Positions 14,741-22,459 of a stretch of 26,677 bases of DNA are shown in pieces. The notes under the pieces are model-generated. The model searched no databases, was not told the DNA's origin, and was given only the letters and a program-made list of their open reading frames with translations. Both the position numbers and the translations under genes were made by a program. Origin of the DNA: DATDUW01 sp035290185 (GTDB lineage Bacteria > Patescibacteriota > Patescibacteriia > UBA9934 > GWF2-40-263); the NCBI GenBank assembly GCA_035290185.1, contig DATDUW010000015.1:1-26677 (forward strand). Reading direction: 5' to 3'. How positions within the stretch are numbered: the first letter of the stretch is position 1; the number at the start of each line of letters is the position of its first letter.

Positions 14741-14811
14741 TTGGAAGTTTGACCTTTCAGATCTTTCCCACAAATCTCTTCTGGCAGAAGAAAATTCTTC
14801 GAACAGAAGGG

Positions 14812-15054
14812 ATGGTTTCCCGCCACAACATTAAAGACGATTTCCATCCGACGGATGGGTTATCTTCTTACAGAAAAAGTTTTTGGGTGATCCCCGACAA
14901 AGAGGAGAACGTTTGGTGTCCGGTTGGGGGATCTGCGGGATCGCAGGCGTTACTTTTCCAGAAGGAAACGAGAATTTTTTTGACACCTGTGGACTTTGTC
15001 CCTCCGGAAGTTCTTGCCTCGATCCAGGCGTCTGCACCTGGGCAGAAAGAGTGA
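14812..15054 (+). CDS. possible small unknown protein (80 residues)
   Basis: An ATG at 14812, preceded by the Shine-Dalgarno-like AGAAGG, opens an 80-codon frame ending 18 bases before an intrinsic terminator. The product begins MVSRHNIKDDFHPTDGL and contains FWVIPDKEENVWCPVGG; there are no membrane helices. Family not recognised. The terminator's position and the protein-like composition favour a gene. Against it, no promoter is obvious other than read-through from rnpB. An in-frame start at 14749 exists but adds 21 residues with no better signal. If it is not a gene, 14741-15072 holds nothing else that I can identify. Confidence 0.4.
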   Translation: MVSRHNIKDDFHPTDGLSSYRKSFWVIPDKEENVWCPVGGSAGSQALLFQKETRIFLTPVDFVPPEVLASIQASAPGQKE

Positions 15055-15072
15055 TATTCTCTCTTAGACTCG

Positions 15073-15102
15073 AAACCGCTGGCGCAGAACCAGCGGTTTT
15101 TT
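15073..15102 (+). terminator. intrinsic terminator
   Basis: AAACCGCTGG (15073-15082) pairs perfectly with CCAGCGGTTT (15090-15099) around a 7-base loop, with a run of six T at 15097-15102. It lies between the possible small + gene and the convergent membrane-protein gene. On the minus strand the hairpin is followed by only three T, so it works best for + transcription. Its stem resembles the terminator at 89-116. Confidence 0.75.
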
Positions 15103-15108
15103 AAACCC

Positions 15109-15945
15109 TTATTTTTCAACGATTTTTATCCTTGAGGGTTCTCCTGGTTGATGGAGACCTAATCGGTATTTTTCAACGTGCTTTGGGATTTCCATGACAC
15201 CCTTTTCTACCAATTTTTTGTTATAATATCGTAATTTCCCCATGCTCTCCAAGACTTCCTGTCCCGATTCCAATACCGGCATTATTTTTCCCCCGAGTCT
15301 TAAATTTTGCAAATCCCGGATTGTTAATAAAATCAGGATGAGCATGGCCGACATTATGACGATAAGAAACTGAAAAAAGTATTCATTAGTGTTGATATAA
15401 AAAAGGCAAAACAAGATGATTATTGTGAGGCTTATGAGAACCATCCACTGATTTTTTGATATCTTTTCTTTTGCAATAACGGAATTTTTATTTCGGGCGG
15501 CTTCAATCGAAGAAAGAACCGAAAGCATGCCCGCATACGTCGAATTGTCGCTCTTTTCTCTCTGTTCACAAAAGACGTTGTGGATGCTTTCGAGAGAGGG
15601 TGCCGTACTTTTATAATAGTTTTCCAGGTCGTTTTCAAAGGAGACGACATAATAGGTATCAATAGCGTTCGCTATTTTGTCGGCAAAGGGTTCACCCAAG
15701 ATTTTTGCCATTTTAAACAAAGAGTAAAAATAGGCATCTTCGTTACTTATAAGTTCTCGAATGTCGCTATAGCGGGAGTTGAGTCTGGAAATATAAAAAC
15801 CAGCAAGGATAGCAAAGAGAAAAGAGGAAACCGTCAGTATGGTCTCAATGATCGGTGTTGGACCCACGCCTCGTACAGACAGGGCTAAGGGAGCAAAGAG
15901 AAACAAAGAAACGACGCCGCCCTTTATAGCATCGATGTATTTCAT
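15109..15945 (-). CDS. membrane protein, DUF4239/bestrophin-like
   Basis: A 278-residue protein with two pairs of membrane helices: about residues 10-25 and 33-52 near the N-terminus, then 167-186 and 191-208. A helical soluble stretch of about 110 residues lies between them, and the tail is charged. This 2+2 topology with a segment like AARNKNSVIAKEKISKNQW before the third helix resembles DUF4239 (bestrophin-like) proteins, but the similarity is judged by eye only. It starts 18 bases after the RNase J stop on the same strand, so it is probably the last gene of that operon. It is AT-richer than RNase J and trpS. Function is unknown; an ion channel role would be speculative. Confidence 0.7.
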   Translation of the reverse strand: MKYIDAIKGGVVSLFLFAPLALSVRGVGPTPIIETILTVSSFLFAILAGFYISRLNSRYSDIRELISNEDAYFYSLFKMAKILGEPFADKIANAIDTYYVVSFENDLENYYKSTAPSLESIHNVFCEQREKSDNSTYAGMLSVLSSIEAARNKNSVIAKEKISKNQWMVLISLTIIILFCLFYINTNEYFFQFLIVIMSAMLILILLTIRDLQNLRLGGKIMPVLESGQEVLESMGKLRYYNKKLVEKGVMEIPKHVEKYRLGLHQPGEPSRIKIVEK

Positions 15946-15963
15946 AAGGTTTTTAATGCGTCT

Positions 15964-18165
15964 TTACACCTCAATCACCACGGGTAGAATCATGGGCCGG
16001 CGCTGGGTCTGTTTGAAGAGGAAGGTACCGATTTCATTACGAAGATTATTTTTGATGTAGTCGGGATCCGCTTCGGATTTTGGATCGTTGTCAGAAACGA
16101 CGGCACGAACCTTTTTACGCGTCGCTTCAATCAAATCCTTGTGTTCTTTCATGAAGATGAAACCGCGGCTCACAATATCTGGGGATCCTACTAGGGCTCC
16201 GGTCTGGCGGTCGAGCTGGATGATGATCACAATCATGCCGTCTTCAGCTAGAACCTGGCGGTCGCGCAGGACGACCTGCGAAACGTCACCGACGCCTAAG
16301 CCGTCGACGAAAACGTAACTCGTGTCCGCCTTTTGAGGAAGGACATCTACCTTTCCTTTTCCGATTTCAAAAACATTCCCGTTGTCGAGGGTGAAAACGT
16401 TTTGTTCCGGGTACCCCATGTGCCAGGCGATTTTGGCGGATTCTTTAAGAAAGTAATGGTTCGCATAAACGGGGAGGAAGTAGGTCGGTTTGACCTGGCG
16501 AAGCATCTCTTCGATGCCAAGAGCTGTACTGTGGCCACTGATGTGGATTTCCATGATATCGGTATGAACGACGTTGTCGCATTTCCGATAGAGGTTGTCT
16601 TTGAGACGCTGGACACTCCGTTCGTTCCCGGGAATGGTGGAAGAGGAAAAGACAACCGTGTCATCTTTTTGGAGTTTAATAAATCGGTGTTCGTTGGTGA
16701 CGATCCGGGAAAGAGCGGCGTTTGATTCACCCTGGGCGCCCGTACAGATGACGACGATGCGGTTGTCTGGATGCGCGTGAATTTCGTTGACAGGGATGAG
16801 GGTTTCCTTTCGCATTTTGAGATAGCCGAGCTCCTTGGCAATTTCTACGTTTGTCTTCATGCTGTAGCCCTCAAGCGCCACTTTTTTGCCAAGTTGTTCC
16901 GCGTATTCCAAGATATAGCCGATGCGACGGATTTGAGAGGCGAACGTTCCAATAATGATGCGGCCCGGGGCGTTTTGGAGGAGATTTTTGAAGTTTTCAT
17001 GCACTTCCCGCTCGGAAGGTGGCAGTCCTTTTTTTAAAGCTCCTAAACTTTCGAGCATAAGGACGGTCGGTTTTGGAAGGGTTGCAAGATGTTCGTAGGT
17101 GATGGGTCGCGGATCGATTGGGTCGTTGGTGATGGTCCAGTCACCCATGTGGATGACGGTTCCTGCGGGCGTTGTCAGGATGATACCAACGGCATCCATG
17201 ATGGAGTGTTCGACTTCAAAAAACGTTATCTGGAATTCGCCAAGATGGAGCGTCTCTTGGAGGTTACGAATGCGAATGGCTTTGAGCCTCCCCGCCGCTC
17301 CCGCATCAACGTCTTCCATTTTCCGTTTGACAAGGGCGAGCGTAAGGTCACGTCCGACAACCGTCGGGTAGCCAAGCTGTTTGAGCAGAAGGGGCGCGGC
17401 GCCGATGTGGTCCAGATGCCCGTGGGTGAGGATAACGCCACGGATATTTTTTTCCTTTCCCTTGAGATAACTGACGTTCGGAATGATGTAATCAATGCCG
17501 GGCATGTCCTCTTCGGGCCACTGCAGGCCCATGTCGACTACGACAATGTCGCGGCCGTATTCAAAGACGGTCATGTTGCGTCCGACCTCTTCTTGTCCTC
17601 CCAGTGGAACAATGCGGAGTTTTCCTTCCGTTGGTTGTGGAAAAAGATGTTCCGGTTCGCTCCGGTGTGAAGACGGCGCTGATTGAGGATGGCGAAAAAT
17701 GCGCGGAGGCGCGCTTTTGGGAGTCGAACCTCCGGTGCCTGTCCGATGGAGGACCGGTGGATGATGGGGGAGGGGGGCTTTCTGGGAACGAAAAGGCGTG
17801 CGTGCGGTCTTGGTCGTATTGGGACGAGGCTGCCACGGGGTGCTGTTTGGTCCCAGGGAGGGTGTTCGTTGGGGATGCTGCTGCGGTGGTGGTGAGGCTC
17901 CCCGGTTCGCGACTGAACGCCAATTGCGTCCCTGGTTTTGAGGGGGATTGGGATGTTGGTCCCGTGAGTTCTGCGTCGGGTTCGTGGGTGCGGGCACGGC
18001 ATTGCTTGACCGGCGGTTGTCGTGATTCTGGAGCGGTTCGGGTTTTCGTCCGATTCCTTGTGCGGCTGGTCGCGGTCCTGTTCCTCCGGTAGGAAGGGGA
18101 CGACGGTGCCAGGTTGGCCGTTTGGGGCGATAGGGGGTTGTGTTTTTTGGGTGTATTTCGTTCAT
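15964..18165 (-). CDS. rnj: ribonuclease J with a long disordered N-terminal extension
   Basis: Dual endo- and 5'-to-3' exoribonuclease for RNA processing and decay. The catalytic core starts near residue 181 (GKLRIVPLGGQEEVGRNMTV) and contains the metal-binding motif HGHLDH (248-253), the beta-CASP segment (TFASQIRRIGYIL, GYSMKTNVEIAKELGYL), CTGAQGESNAALSRI, ISGHST and PVYANHYF, then the C-terminal domain ending LPVVIEV. The core of about 553 residues matches the normal RNase J length. The first 180 residues are extra: rich in Pro, Arg, Gln and Asn, without predicted structure, and probably RNA-binding or a tether. The ATG lies five bases after the trpS stop, so the two are co-transcribed. 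The next gene starts 18 bases beyond its stop. Confidence 0.95.
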   Translation of the reverse strand: MNEIHPKNTTPYRPKRPTWHRRPLPTGGTGPRPAAQGIGRKPEPLQNHDNRRSSNAVPAPTNPTQNSRDQHPNPPQNQGRNWRSVANRGASPPPQQHPQRTPSLGPNSTPWQPRPNTTKTARTPFRSQKAPLPHHPPVLHRTGTGGSTPKSAPPRIFRHPQSAPSSHRSEPEHLFPQPTEGKLRIVPLGGQEEVGRNMTVFEYGRDIVVVDMGLQWPEEDMPGIDYIIPNVSYLKGKEKNIRGVILTHGHLDHIGAAPLLLKQLGYPTVVGRDLTLALVKRKMEDVDAGAAGRLKAIRIRNLQETLHLGEFQITFFEVEHSIMDAVGIILTTPAGTVIHMGDWTITNDPIDPRPITYEHLATLPKPTVLMLESLGALKKGLPPSEREVHENFKNLLQNAPGRIIIGTFASQIRRIGYILEYAEQLGKKVALEGYSMKTNVEIAKELGYLKMRKETLIPVNEIHAHPDNRIVVICTGAQGESNAALSRIVTNEHRFIKLQKDDTVVFSSSTIPGNERSVQRLKDNLYRKCDNVVHTDIMEIHISGHSTALGIEEMLRQVKPTYFLPVYANHYFLKESAKIAWHMGYPEQNVFTLDNGNVFEIGKGKVDVLPQKADTSYVFVDGLGVGDVSQVVLRDRQVLAEDGMIVIIIQLDRQTGALVGSPDIVSRGFIFMKEHKDLIEATRKKVRAVVSDNDPKSEADPDYIKNNLRNEIGTFLFKQTQRRPMILPVVIEV

Positions 18166-18170
18166 AACGT

Positions 18171-19166
18171 TTATTTTTTTTCTAAAGTGACGCCTATTTT
18201 TTCGCGAACCACCTGCATTTTTTCTTCCGCGATGGTTCGGGCCTTTGACCCGCCTTCCTCAAGAAGACGGATGAGGGCTTTTTCGTCTGCAAGGCGAGTG
18301 CGGATACGTTCCTGCAGCGGTATAAGAAAGGAAAGGACGGCTTCTGTCAGTTCTTTTTTGAAATGCGCATAGCCCATTCCGTCATAGGCTGTTGCAAGCT
18401 CTTCGACAGAGCGCTTTGCGACAAGCGAAAAAATCGTAAGCAGGTTCGCAAGGCCAGGGCGGTTTTGTGGGTCAAAGACAAGGGAGGTTTCCGTATCGGT
18501 TACCGCAGACATGATTTTTTTACGGACGGCATCCGCATCATCGAGGAGAGAAAGATAATTTTTAGGACTTGGGGCGGATTTGGACATTTTTTTGGTCGGG
18601 TCATCCAGGCCCATGAGTCTGGCTCCATGTTCGCGGATGCGGGCTTCCGGCATAGCGAACGTGTCGCCGTGTATTCGGTTGAAGCGTTCGGCTAGGGTAC
18701 GTGCGAGTTCAACGTGCTGTTTTTGGTCTTCGCCGACCGGGACGACATTCGTATCGTAGAGGAGGATGTCTGCGGCCATGAGCACTGGATAATCAAAAAG
18801 GCCAACGGAGACGGATTCGCCTCTTCCTTTTGCCTTATCTTTGAACTGCGTCATGCGTTCGAGTTCTCCCATGTGGGCCGTACAGTTTAGAATCCAGCAA
18901 AGTTCCGTATGTTGCGGCACGCGGGATTGTTGGAAAATCGTCGTGTGCACGGGATCGATGCCGGCCGCGAGATAGACAGCAAGGGAAAAGAGAATGTGTT
19001 CCCGCAGTTTTTTCGGATCTTGAGGAACGGTGATGGCGTGATAGTCGACAACAAACACGAAATTGTCAAAATCTTTTTGGAGAGAAACGATCTGATCGAT
19101 CATTCCGAAGTAGTTTCCGAGATGGAGAAAACCACTTGGCTGCAGGGCGGAAAGAAGGCGGTTCAT
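18171..19166 (-). CDS. trpS: tryptophanyl-tRNA synthetase
   Basis: Class I aminoacyl-tRNA synthetase charging tRNA-Trp. The HIGH-type motif is SGFLHLGNY (11-19); Ser11 replaces the more usual Thr of the PTG form. GEDQKQH (145-151) is the characteristic TrpRS adenylate-site segment, and KMSKS is at 193-197. The length of 331 is typical. The N-terminus is short (MNRLLSALQP), as in many bacterial enzymes. It lies downstream of tRNA-Leu on the same strand and five bases upstream of rnj. No strong promoter was seen in the roughly 195-base gap before it. Confidence 0.96.
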   Translation of the reverse strand: MNRLLSALQPSGFLHLGNYFGMIDQIVSLQKDFDNFVFVVDYHAITVPQDPKKLREHILFSLAVYLAAGIDPVHTTIFQQSRVPQHTELCWILNCTAHMGELERMTQFKDKAKGRGESVSVGLFDYPVLMAADILLYDTNVVPVGEDQKQHVELARTLAERFNRIHGDTFAMPEARIREHGARLMGLDDPTKKMSKSAPSPKNYLSLLDDADAVRKKIMSAVTDTETSLVFDPQNRPGLANLLTIFSLVAKRSVEELATAYDGMGYAHFKKELTEAVLSFLIPLQERIRTRLADEKALIRLLEEGGSKARTIAEEKMQVVREKIGVTLEKK

Positions 19167-19362
19167 ACGGAAGAAAGAAGGAAATTTTTAGAGGCAGCAT
19201 TGTCCTTCAACCAGAAAAGAGAAAAGCGCGATGCTTTTAACAATGGTTTCAGACGGTGAATTTGATCGGCGCAAGGATCGTTGACGAGAGGCAAGGACGG
19301 ATTTTCCACGCAAGGGTGGAAGGGCTGTCTTTGACGCTCCTTCGATTGAGAGATTTGTTGAA

Positions 19363-19449
19363 TGGTGCGGACGGGGAGACTCGAACTCCCAAGCCCTTGC
19401 GGGCACAGGCTTCTGAAACCTGCGCGTATACCGATTCCGCCACGTCCGC
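19363..19449 (-). tRNA. tRNA-Leu, anticodon CAG
   Basis: An 87-base class II tRNA. On the minus strand the acceptor arm is GCGGACG with CGTCCGC, discriminator A, and CCA is encoded in the DNA (19365-19363). The anticodon loop is TTCAGAA on a CAGGT/GCCTG stem, giving CAG, which reads CUG. The long variable arm has a GCCC/GGGC stem, as expected for leucine, and the T arm is GGGAG-TTCGAGT-CTCCC. It begins nine bases after the stop of the upstream peptide-binding protein, so it is probably cut out of a longer transcript. Confidence 0.96.
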
Positions 19450-19458
19450 AGAAATTTT

Positions 19459-21282
19459 TTAGTTGAAGATGGTTTTCGTTTTCACGTACCAGCTGGAAAT
19501 GGCTCCGAATCGATCCGACGGGGAGAGCAGGCGCCCTGGGGGAGAAATATGGACCGCGTCGGAAAGGACATAGGTGTAACGCAACTGGGAAAGAATGACA
19601 GCTGGAACATCCTCTTGAACGGCCTGCTGAAAAGCCACCAAGGCTTCTAACCGTTTTGTCGGATCAACATTTTTGCGGTTTTCTTCCAGAAGCGTATCAG
19701 TTTTTCGATTTCCGTACAATGCCAAATTAAGGCCAGGATCCGCAATTTTTGAACTGTGCCAAAAGGGAGACGGATCCAAATCCGGTCCGAAACGGACGGA
19801 AGCAAGTAGAAGTTCGTAGGATCGCGGTTTTACGGTTTCGGCATAAAAAGAGCCTGCGGGGATGATTTTTAAGGTTAGATGAACGCCGATTTCTCCGAGC
19901 TGTGCGACGATTTCCTGGGCGGATTGGATATATTCCGGTTGGTCAATGACGGAAAGAGTTAAAGCCAATTCCACGGATGAAGACCCGTTTGTTTTTTTTC
20001 GAGGGCTCCCATTTTCTGTTTTTTTATAATCCGTTTCATCGAGGAGTTGGTTGGCAGCTGTCACATCCCGCGTCGGAACAGGAACCGAAGGAGGAAATTC
20101 TGGAAAATCATTAGGAAAGAGTCCAGCGGCCGCACGCCCGCCTCCTCTTTCGGAAATTTTTTCACGATCCAACGCCAGGGCTATGGCTTTTCGTACACGG
20201 AGGTCTTTAAGGAGAGGTTGGGTTTCTTGGTTGAAGAAGAGGGCGGTTACCGCCGGGAAGACCGGTTGGAAGATCTGAAGACCTCTGCGTTTTGTGAGGG
20301 TAGCAAGCAAAGAAGGAGAGATACCCCCCACACCTCCAATCTGCCGATTTTCCAGCGCCAGGACCGCTTGGAAAATATCCGTATAGAATTTAAATGTCAG
20401 GCGGTCAACAAGAGGAGAGGGTCCGTAGAAAGTGTCGTTGCGGACAAGAGTATAGGTTTTGACGTTCCCAGATTTATCCAATTGCATCCGTTCGAACCGA
20501 TAGGGGCCGCTTCCGACAGGTTCTAATTCAAGAGAGGCAAGGGAGATATTTTGAGGAGAAATACTTTCCCACAAATCAGAGGGAAGGAGGCCGATTGTCA
20601 GGAGAGACGGAAAGGAGGGTGCAGATTCGGGAAGGACAAATTGGACGGTGCGTTCATCTTGTTCCGTTACCACAACGTCTTTGAAGCGTGAAGCCAAAGG
20701 GCTGTGGTAGGCCGGATTTTGAAGACAGTGAACGGTAAAAACAACATCATGGGCTCGCACGGGATTGCCGTGATGCCAAACGGCTGAAGGGCGAAGCATG
20801 ATGGTAAACGTCTTTCCGTCTTCGGAAACAGAAAGCGATTCCGCCAGGTCTGGGATCAGCCCGTCTTTTGGATCCCAACGGAACAGGCCGGAATAGATGA
20901 GATTTGCCAGGCCTGCATCAGCTTCGTTGGCAGAGGCATAGAGCGGATTGATAAGGCGAGGCGAGCCGACGATTCCTTCTGTGTAAGTTCCTCCCGCGGC
21001 GGGAACGACTTGCCGGTGCATGCCGGCGTACCAGAGCCAGGCCGTGGTAAAAGAGAGAAAGGAAAAAAGAAGGATTCCGAAAACCAGCCGGCGTTCCCCT
21101 GGCTTCAAAATTCGCGGGAGGCATTTCCATTGCTGCCACGTCGGCCAGGATCGTTTGGCAGCGATTCGCAAGATATGGCGTCTGGTCGAAATTTCCGAAG
21201 GGGAAGATTTTTTTCTTTTGAAAGAGAAAAAACGGAAGGCCGGGAACCGGCGGAAAAGAGCGGCGGGGAAGCGCCAAAGCAC
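19459..21282 (-). CDS. family 5 (peptide/oligopeptide) ABC-type solute-binding protein, membrane-anchored
   Basis: A 607-residue SBP_bac_5 protein. A basic N-terminal cytoplasmic region (1-65) leads to one membrane helix (about 66-85, RLVFGILLFSFLSFTTAWLW); no lipobox Cys is present, so the domain is held outside by an uncleaved anchor. The family pattern is visible: GGTYTEGIVGSPRLINPLYA, GLFRWDPKDGLIPDLAES, FTIMLRPSAVWHHGNPVRA, GSGPYRFER, and LRVRKAIALALDREKI. The start is a GTG at 21282 without a Shine-Dalgarno, so it could lie elsewhere in the first 50 codons. It follows secG by 20 bases. No permease or ATPase partner lies nearby, so it may serve a transporter encoded elsewhere or act as a peptide scavenger or chaperone. 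Confidence 0.9.
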   Translation of the reverse strand: MLWRFPAALFRRFPAFRFFSFKRKKSSPSEISTRRHILRIAAKRSWPTWQQWKCLPRILKPGERRLVFGILLFSFLSFTTAWLWYAGMHRQVVPAAGGTYTEGIVGSPRLINPLYASANEADAGLANLIYSGLFRWDPKDGLIPDLAESLSVSEDGKTFTIMLRPSAVWHHGNPVRAHDVVFTVHCLQNPAYHSPLASRFKDVVVTEQDERTVQFVLPESAPSFPSLLTIGLLPSDLWESISPQNISLASLELEPVGSGPYRFERMQLDKSGNVKTYTLVRNDTFYGPSPLVDRLTFKFYTDIFQAVLALENRQIGGVGGISPSLLATLTKRRGLQIFQPVFPAVTALFFNQETQPLLKDLRVRKAIALALDREKISERGGGRAAAGLFPNDFPEFPPSVPVPTRDVTAANQLLDETDYKKTENGSPRKKTNGSSSVELALTLSVIDQPEYIQSAQEIVAQLGEIGVHLTLKIIPAGSFYAETVKPRSYELLLASVRFGPDLDPSPFWHSSKIADPGLNLALYGNRKTDTLLEENRKNVDPTKRLEALVAFQQAVQEDVPAVILSQLRYTYVLSDAVHISPPGRLLSPSDRFGAISSWYVKTKTIFN

Positions 21283-21302
21283 AGGAGAAAAAACGGTTGG
21301 CT

Positions 21303-21521
21303 TTAGGCCAGGACGTTGGCGAAAGCCACGCCGAAAAAAAAGATGGCCAAGATGATGGTGACGCGGAAAAGCGTCTTTTCAATACCGCGTTTCGTGCGGT
21401 AAACGTTACCAGATCCCCCGAAGGCTGTTCCGAGGCCGGCTCCGCGGGCTTGAAGCAGAATACAGGCTGTCAAGGCTGCGGCAAGGACAAATTGGAAGAT
21501 TTCTAAGGCAAGAGAAACCAT
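21303..21521 (-). CDS. secG: SecG, preprotein translocase subunit
   Basis: Small subunit of the SecYEG channel that assists protein export. The 72-residue product has two membrane helices (about 5-23 and 50-70) joined by the diagnostic Gly-rich loop with GLGTAFGGSGNVYRTKRG. It ends soon after the second helix. The ATG at 21521 (MVSLALEIFQF) is the family start; an in-frame upstream start at 21566 would add 15 unrelated residues. It is the first gene of the minus-strand series running to the peptide-binding protein. Its promoter lies at 21557-21585. Confidence 0.93.
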   Translation of the reverse strand: MVSLALEIFQFVLAAALTACILLQARGAGLGTAFGGSGNVYRTKRGIEKTLFRVTIILAIFFFGVAFANVLA

Positions 21522-21556
21522 AAAAGATTTTTTATCCGTTCCAGGGTACGAGAGGC

Positions 21557-21585
21557 AGCCTAGCAACTTTTCTTTGTTCCGTCAA
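21557..21585 (-). promoter_or_regulatory. promoter of secG and downstream genes
   Basis: On the minus strand TTGACG (21585-21580, 5/6) is followed after 17 bases by TAGGCT (21562-21557), with TGC before it giving an extended -10. The start would be near 21550, about 30 bases before the secG ATG. Confidence 0.5.
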
Positions 21586-21648
21586 CGGGACCAGCCTCCT
21601 TCGGGAGGGGGAAACCGTTTTTTCTCCCTGTCTTCCGCTTTTTCTTTA

Positions 21649-21657
21649 TGGTATCAT
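21649..21657 (+). promoter_or_regulatory. extended -10 promoter of the DsbA-like operon
   Basis: TGGTATCAT (21649-21657) is an extended -10 with no clear -35. It lies inside TATGGTATCAT, nearly the same as the element at 24473-24483. The predicted start leaves a leader of about 25 bases before the ATG at 21690. Confidence 0.55.
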
Positions 21658-21689
21658 TTTAAGGATTTTTTCTGCACCCTTCTGAAGAT

Positions 21690-22454
21690 ATGGAGACGCC
21701 GTCCCAGGTTCCCGTTCCATCCGCCCGCCATCCGCGATCTTTTACCGTTCCGTTTTTGGTCGGATTTTTTTTGGTGCTGGTAGGGGTGTTCGCGTGGCGG
21801 ATTTTCCATTACGTACGCATGGTCGAATCCGGGAAGGGATCGCAGACGGCCCAATCGTTCGCACGTGACATGAGTATCAGTCGGACGGCTTCGACGTTTT
21901 CCCGACCGAGTACGGAAGTGCCAGCGACCCTTTTGGTCGATAAAAAGAGTCCCTCTTTGGGGAATCCGTCGGCACCGCTCACGATCGTGGAGTTTGCAGA
22001 TTTTTCCTGCCCTTATTCCCGCCAGGTGAGTTTTCTCCTTCGGTCTCTGGCTTATGAAAATGCCGATAACCTTTTTTACGTCTACCGTTTTTTCCCCCTG
22101 GCCGATTTACGCCCGGAAGCGACCATCCTTTCCGAAGCAGCTGTTTGCGCTCAGGAGCAGGGAAAATTTTGGGAATATCACGACAAACTCTATCAGAATG
22201 CCACGACCGTTACGGAAGATAATCTCTTAGCCTATGCCGGACAACTGGGGCTGGAGAAAACACGGTTTGCGGCCTGTCTGCGTTCTGGCGCTGCATCACA
22301 GCGTGTTCAGGCTGACTACGAAGCGGGGTTGGCCGCGGGTGTGTACGGAACTCCGACGTTTTTTCTCAACGGTCACCGCATAGAAGGAGCTATCCCTGCT
22401 GATATTCTCCGAACATTGGTTGCCAAGATTCTTGCTCAGGACGCGGGCGAGTAA
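21690..22454 (+). CDS. DsbA-fold (thioredoxin_4) protein with CPYS active site, membrane-anchored
   Basis: Extracytoplasmic thioredoxin-fold protein of 254 residues. One membrane helix (about 19-40) anchors it, followed by a linker of about 50 residues and the DsbA-like domain starting near LGNPSAPLTIVEFADFSCPYS. The usual C-x-x-C is here C107-P-Y-S110; the second Cys is replaced by Ser (codon TCC). The rest of the fold looks intact: the helical insert with AAVCAQEQGKFWEYHDKLY, and the cis-proline loop GVYGTPTFFLNGH. With one Cys it cannot perform the standard dithiol cycle and may act as a monothiol isomerase, a reductase or a chaperone; Cys residues in AVCAQ and AACLRS might substitute. The next gene begins five bases after its stop and encodes a Cys-rich secreted protein, a likely client. 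Confidence 0.88.
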   Translation: METPSQVPVPSARHPRSFTVPFLVGFFLVLVGVFAWRIFHYVRMVESGKGSQTAQSFARDMSISRTASTFSRPSTEVPATLLVDKKSPSLGNPSAPLTIVEFADFSCPYSRQVSFLLRSLAYENADNLFYVYRFFPLADLRPEATILSEAAVCAQEQGKFWEYHDKLYQNATTVTEDNLLAYAGQLGLEKTRFAACLRSGAASQRVQADYEAGLAAGVYGTPTFFLNGHRIEGAIPADILRTLVAKILAQDAGE

Positions 22455-22459
22455 GAAAT

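Noticed and set aside
17089..17670. Plus-strand open frame of 193 codons
   Set aside because: Antisense to the RNase J catalytic core, no start signal and no recognisable domain.
21595..21608. Hairpin CCTCC-TTCG-GGAGG between secG and the DsbA-like gene
   Set aside because: Only five base pairs and no adjacent T-tract on either strand, so not called as a terminator; it lies upstream of one promoter and just upstream of the other.
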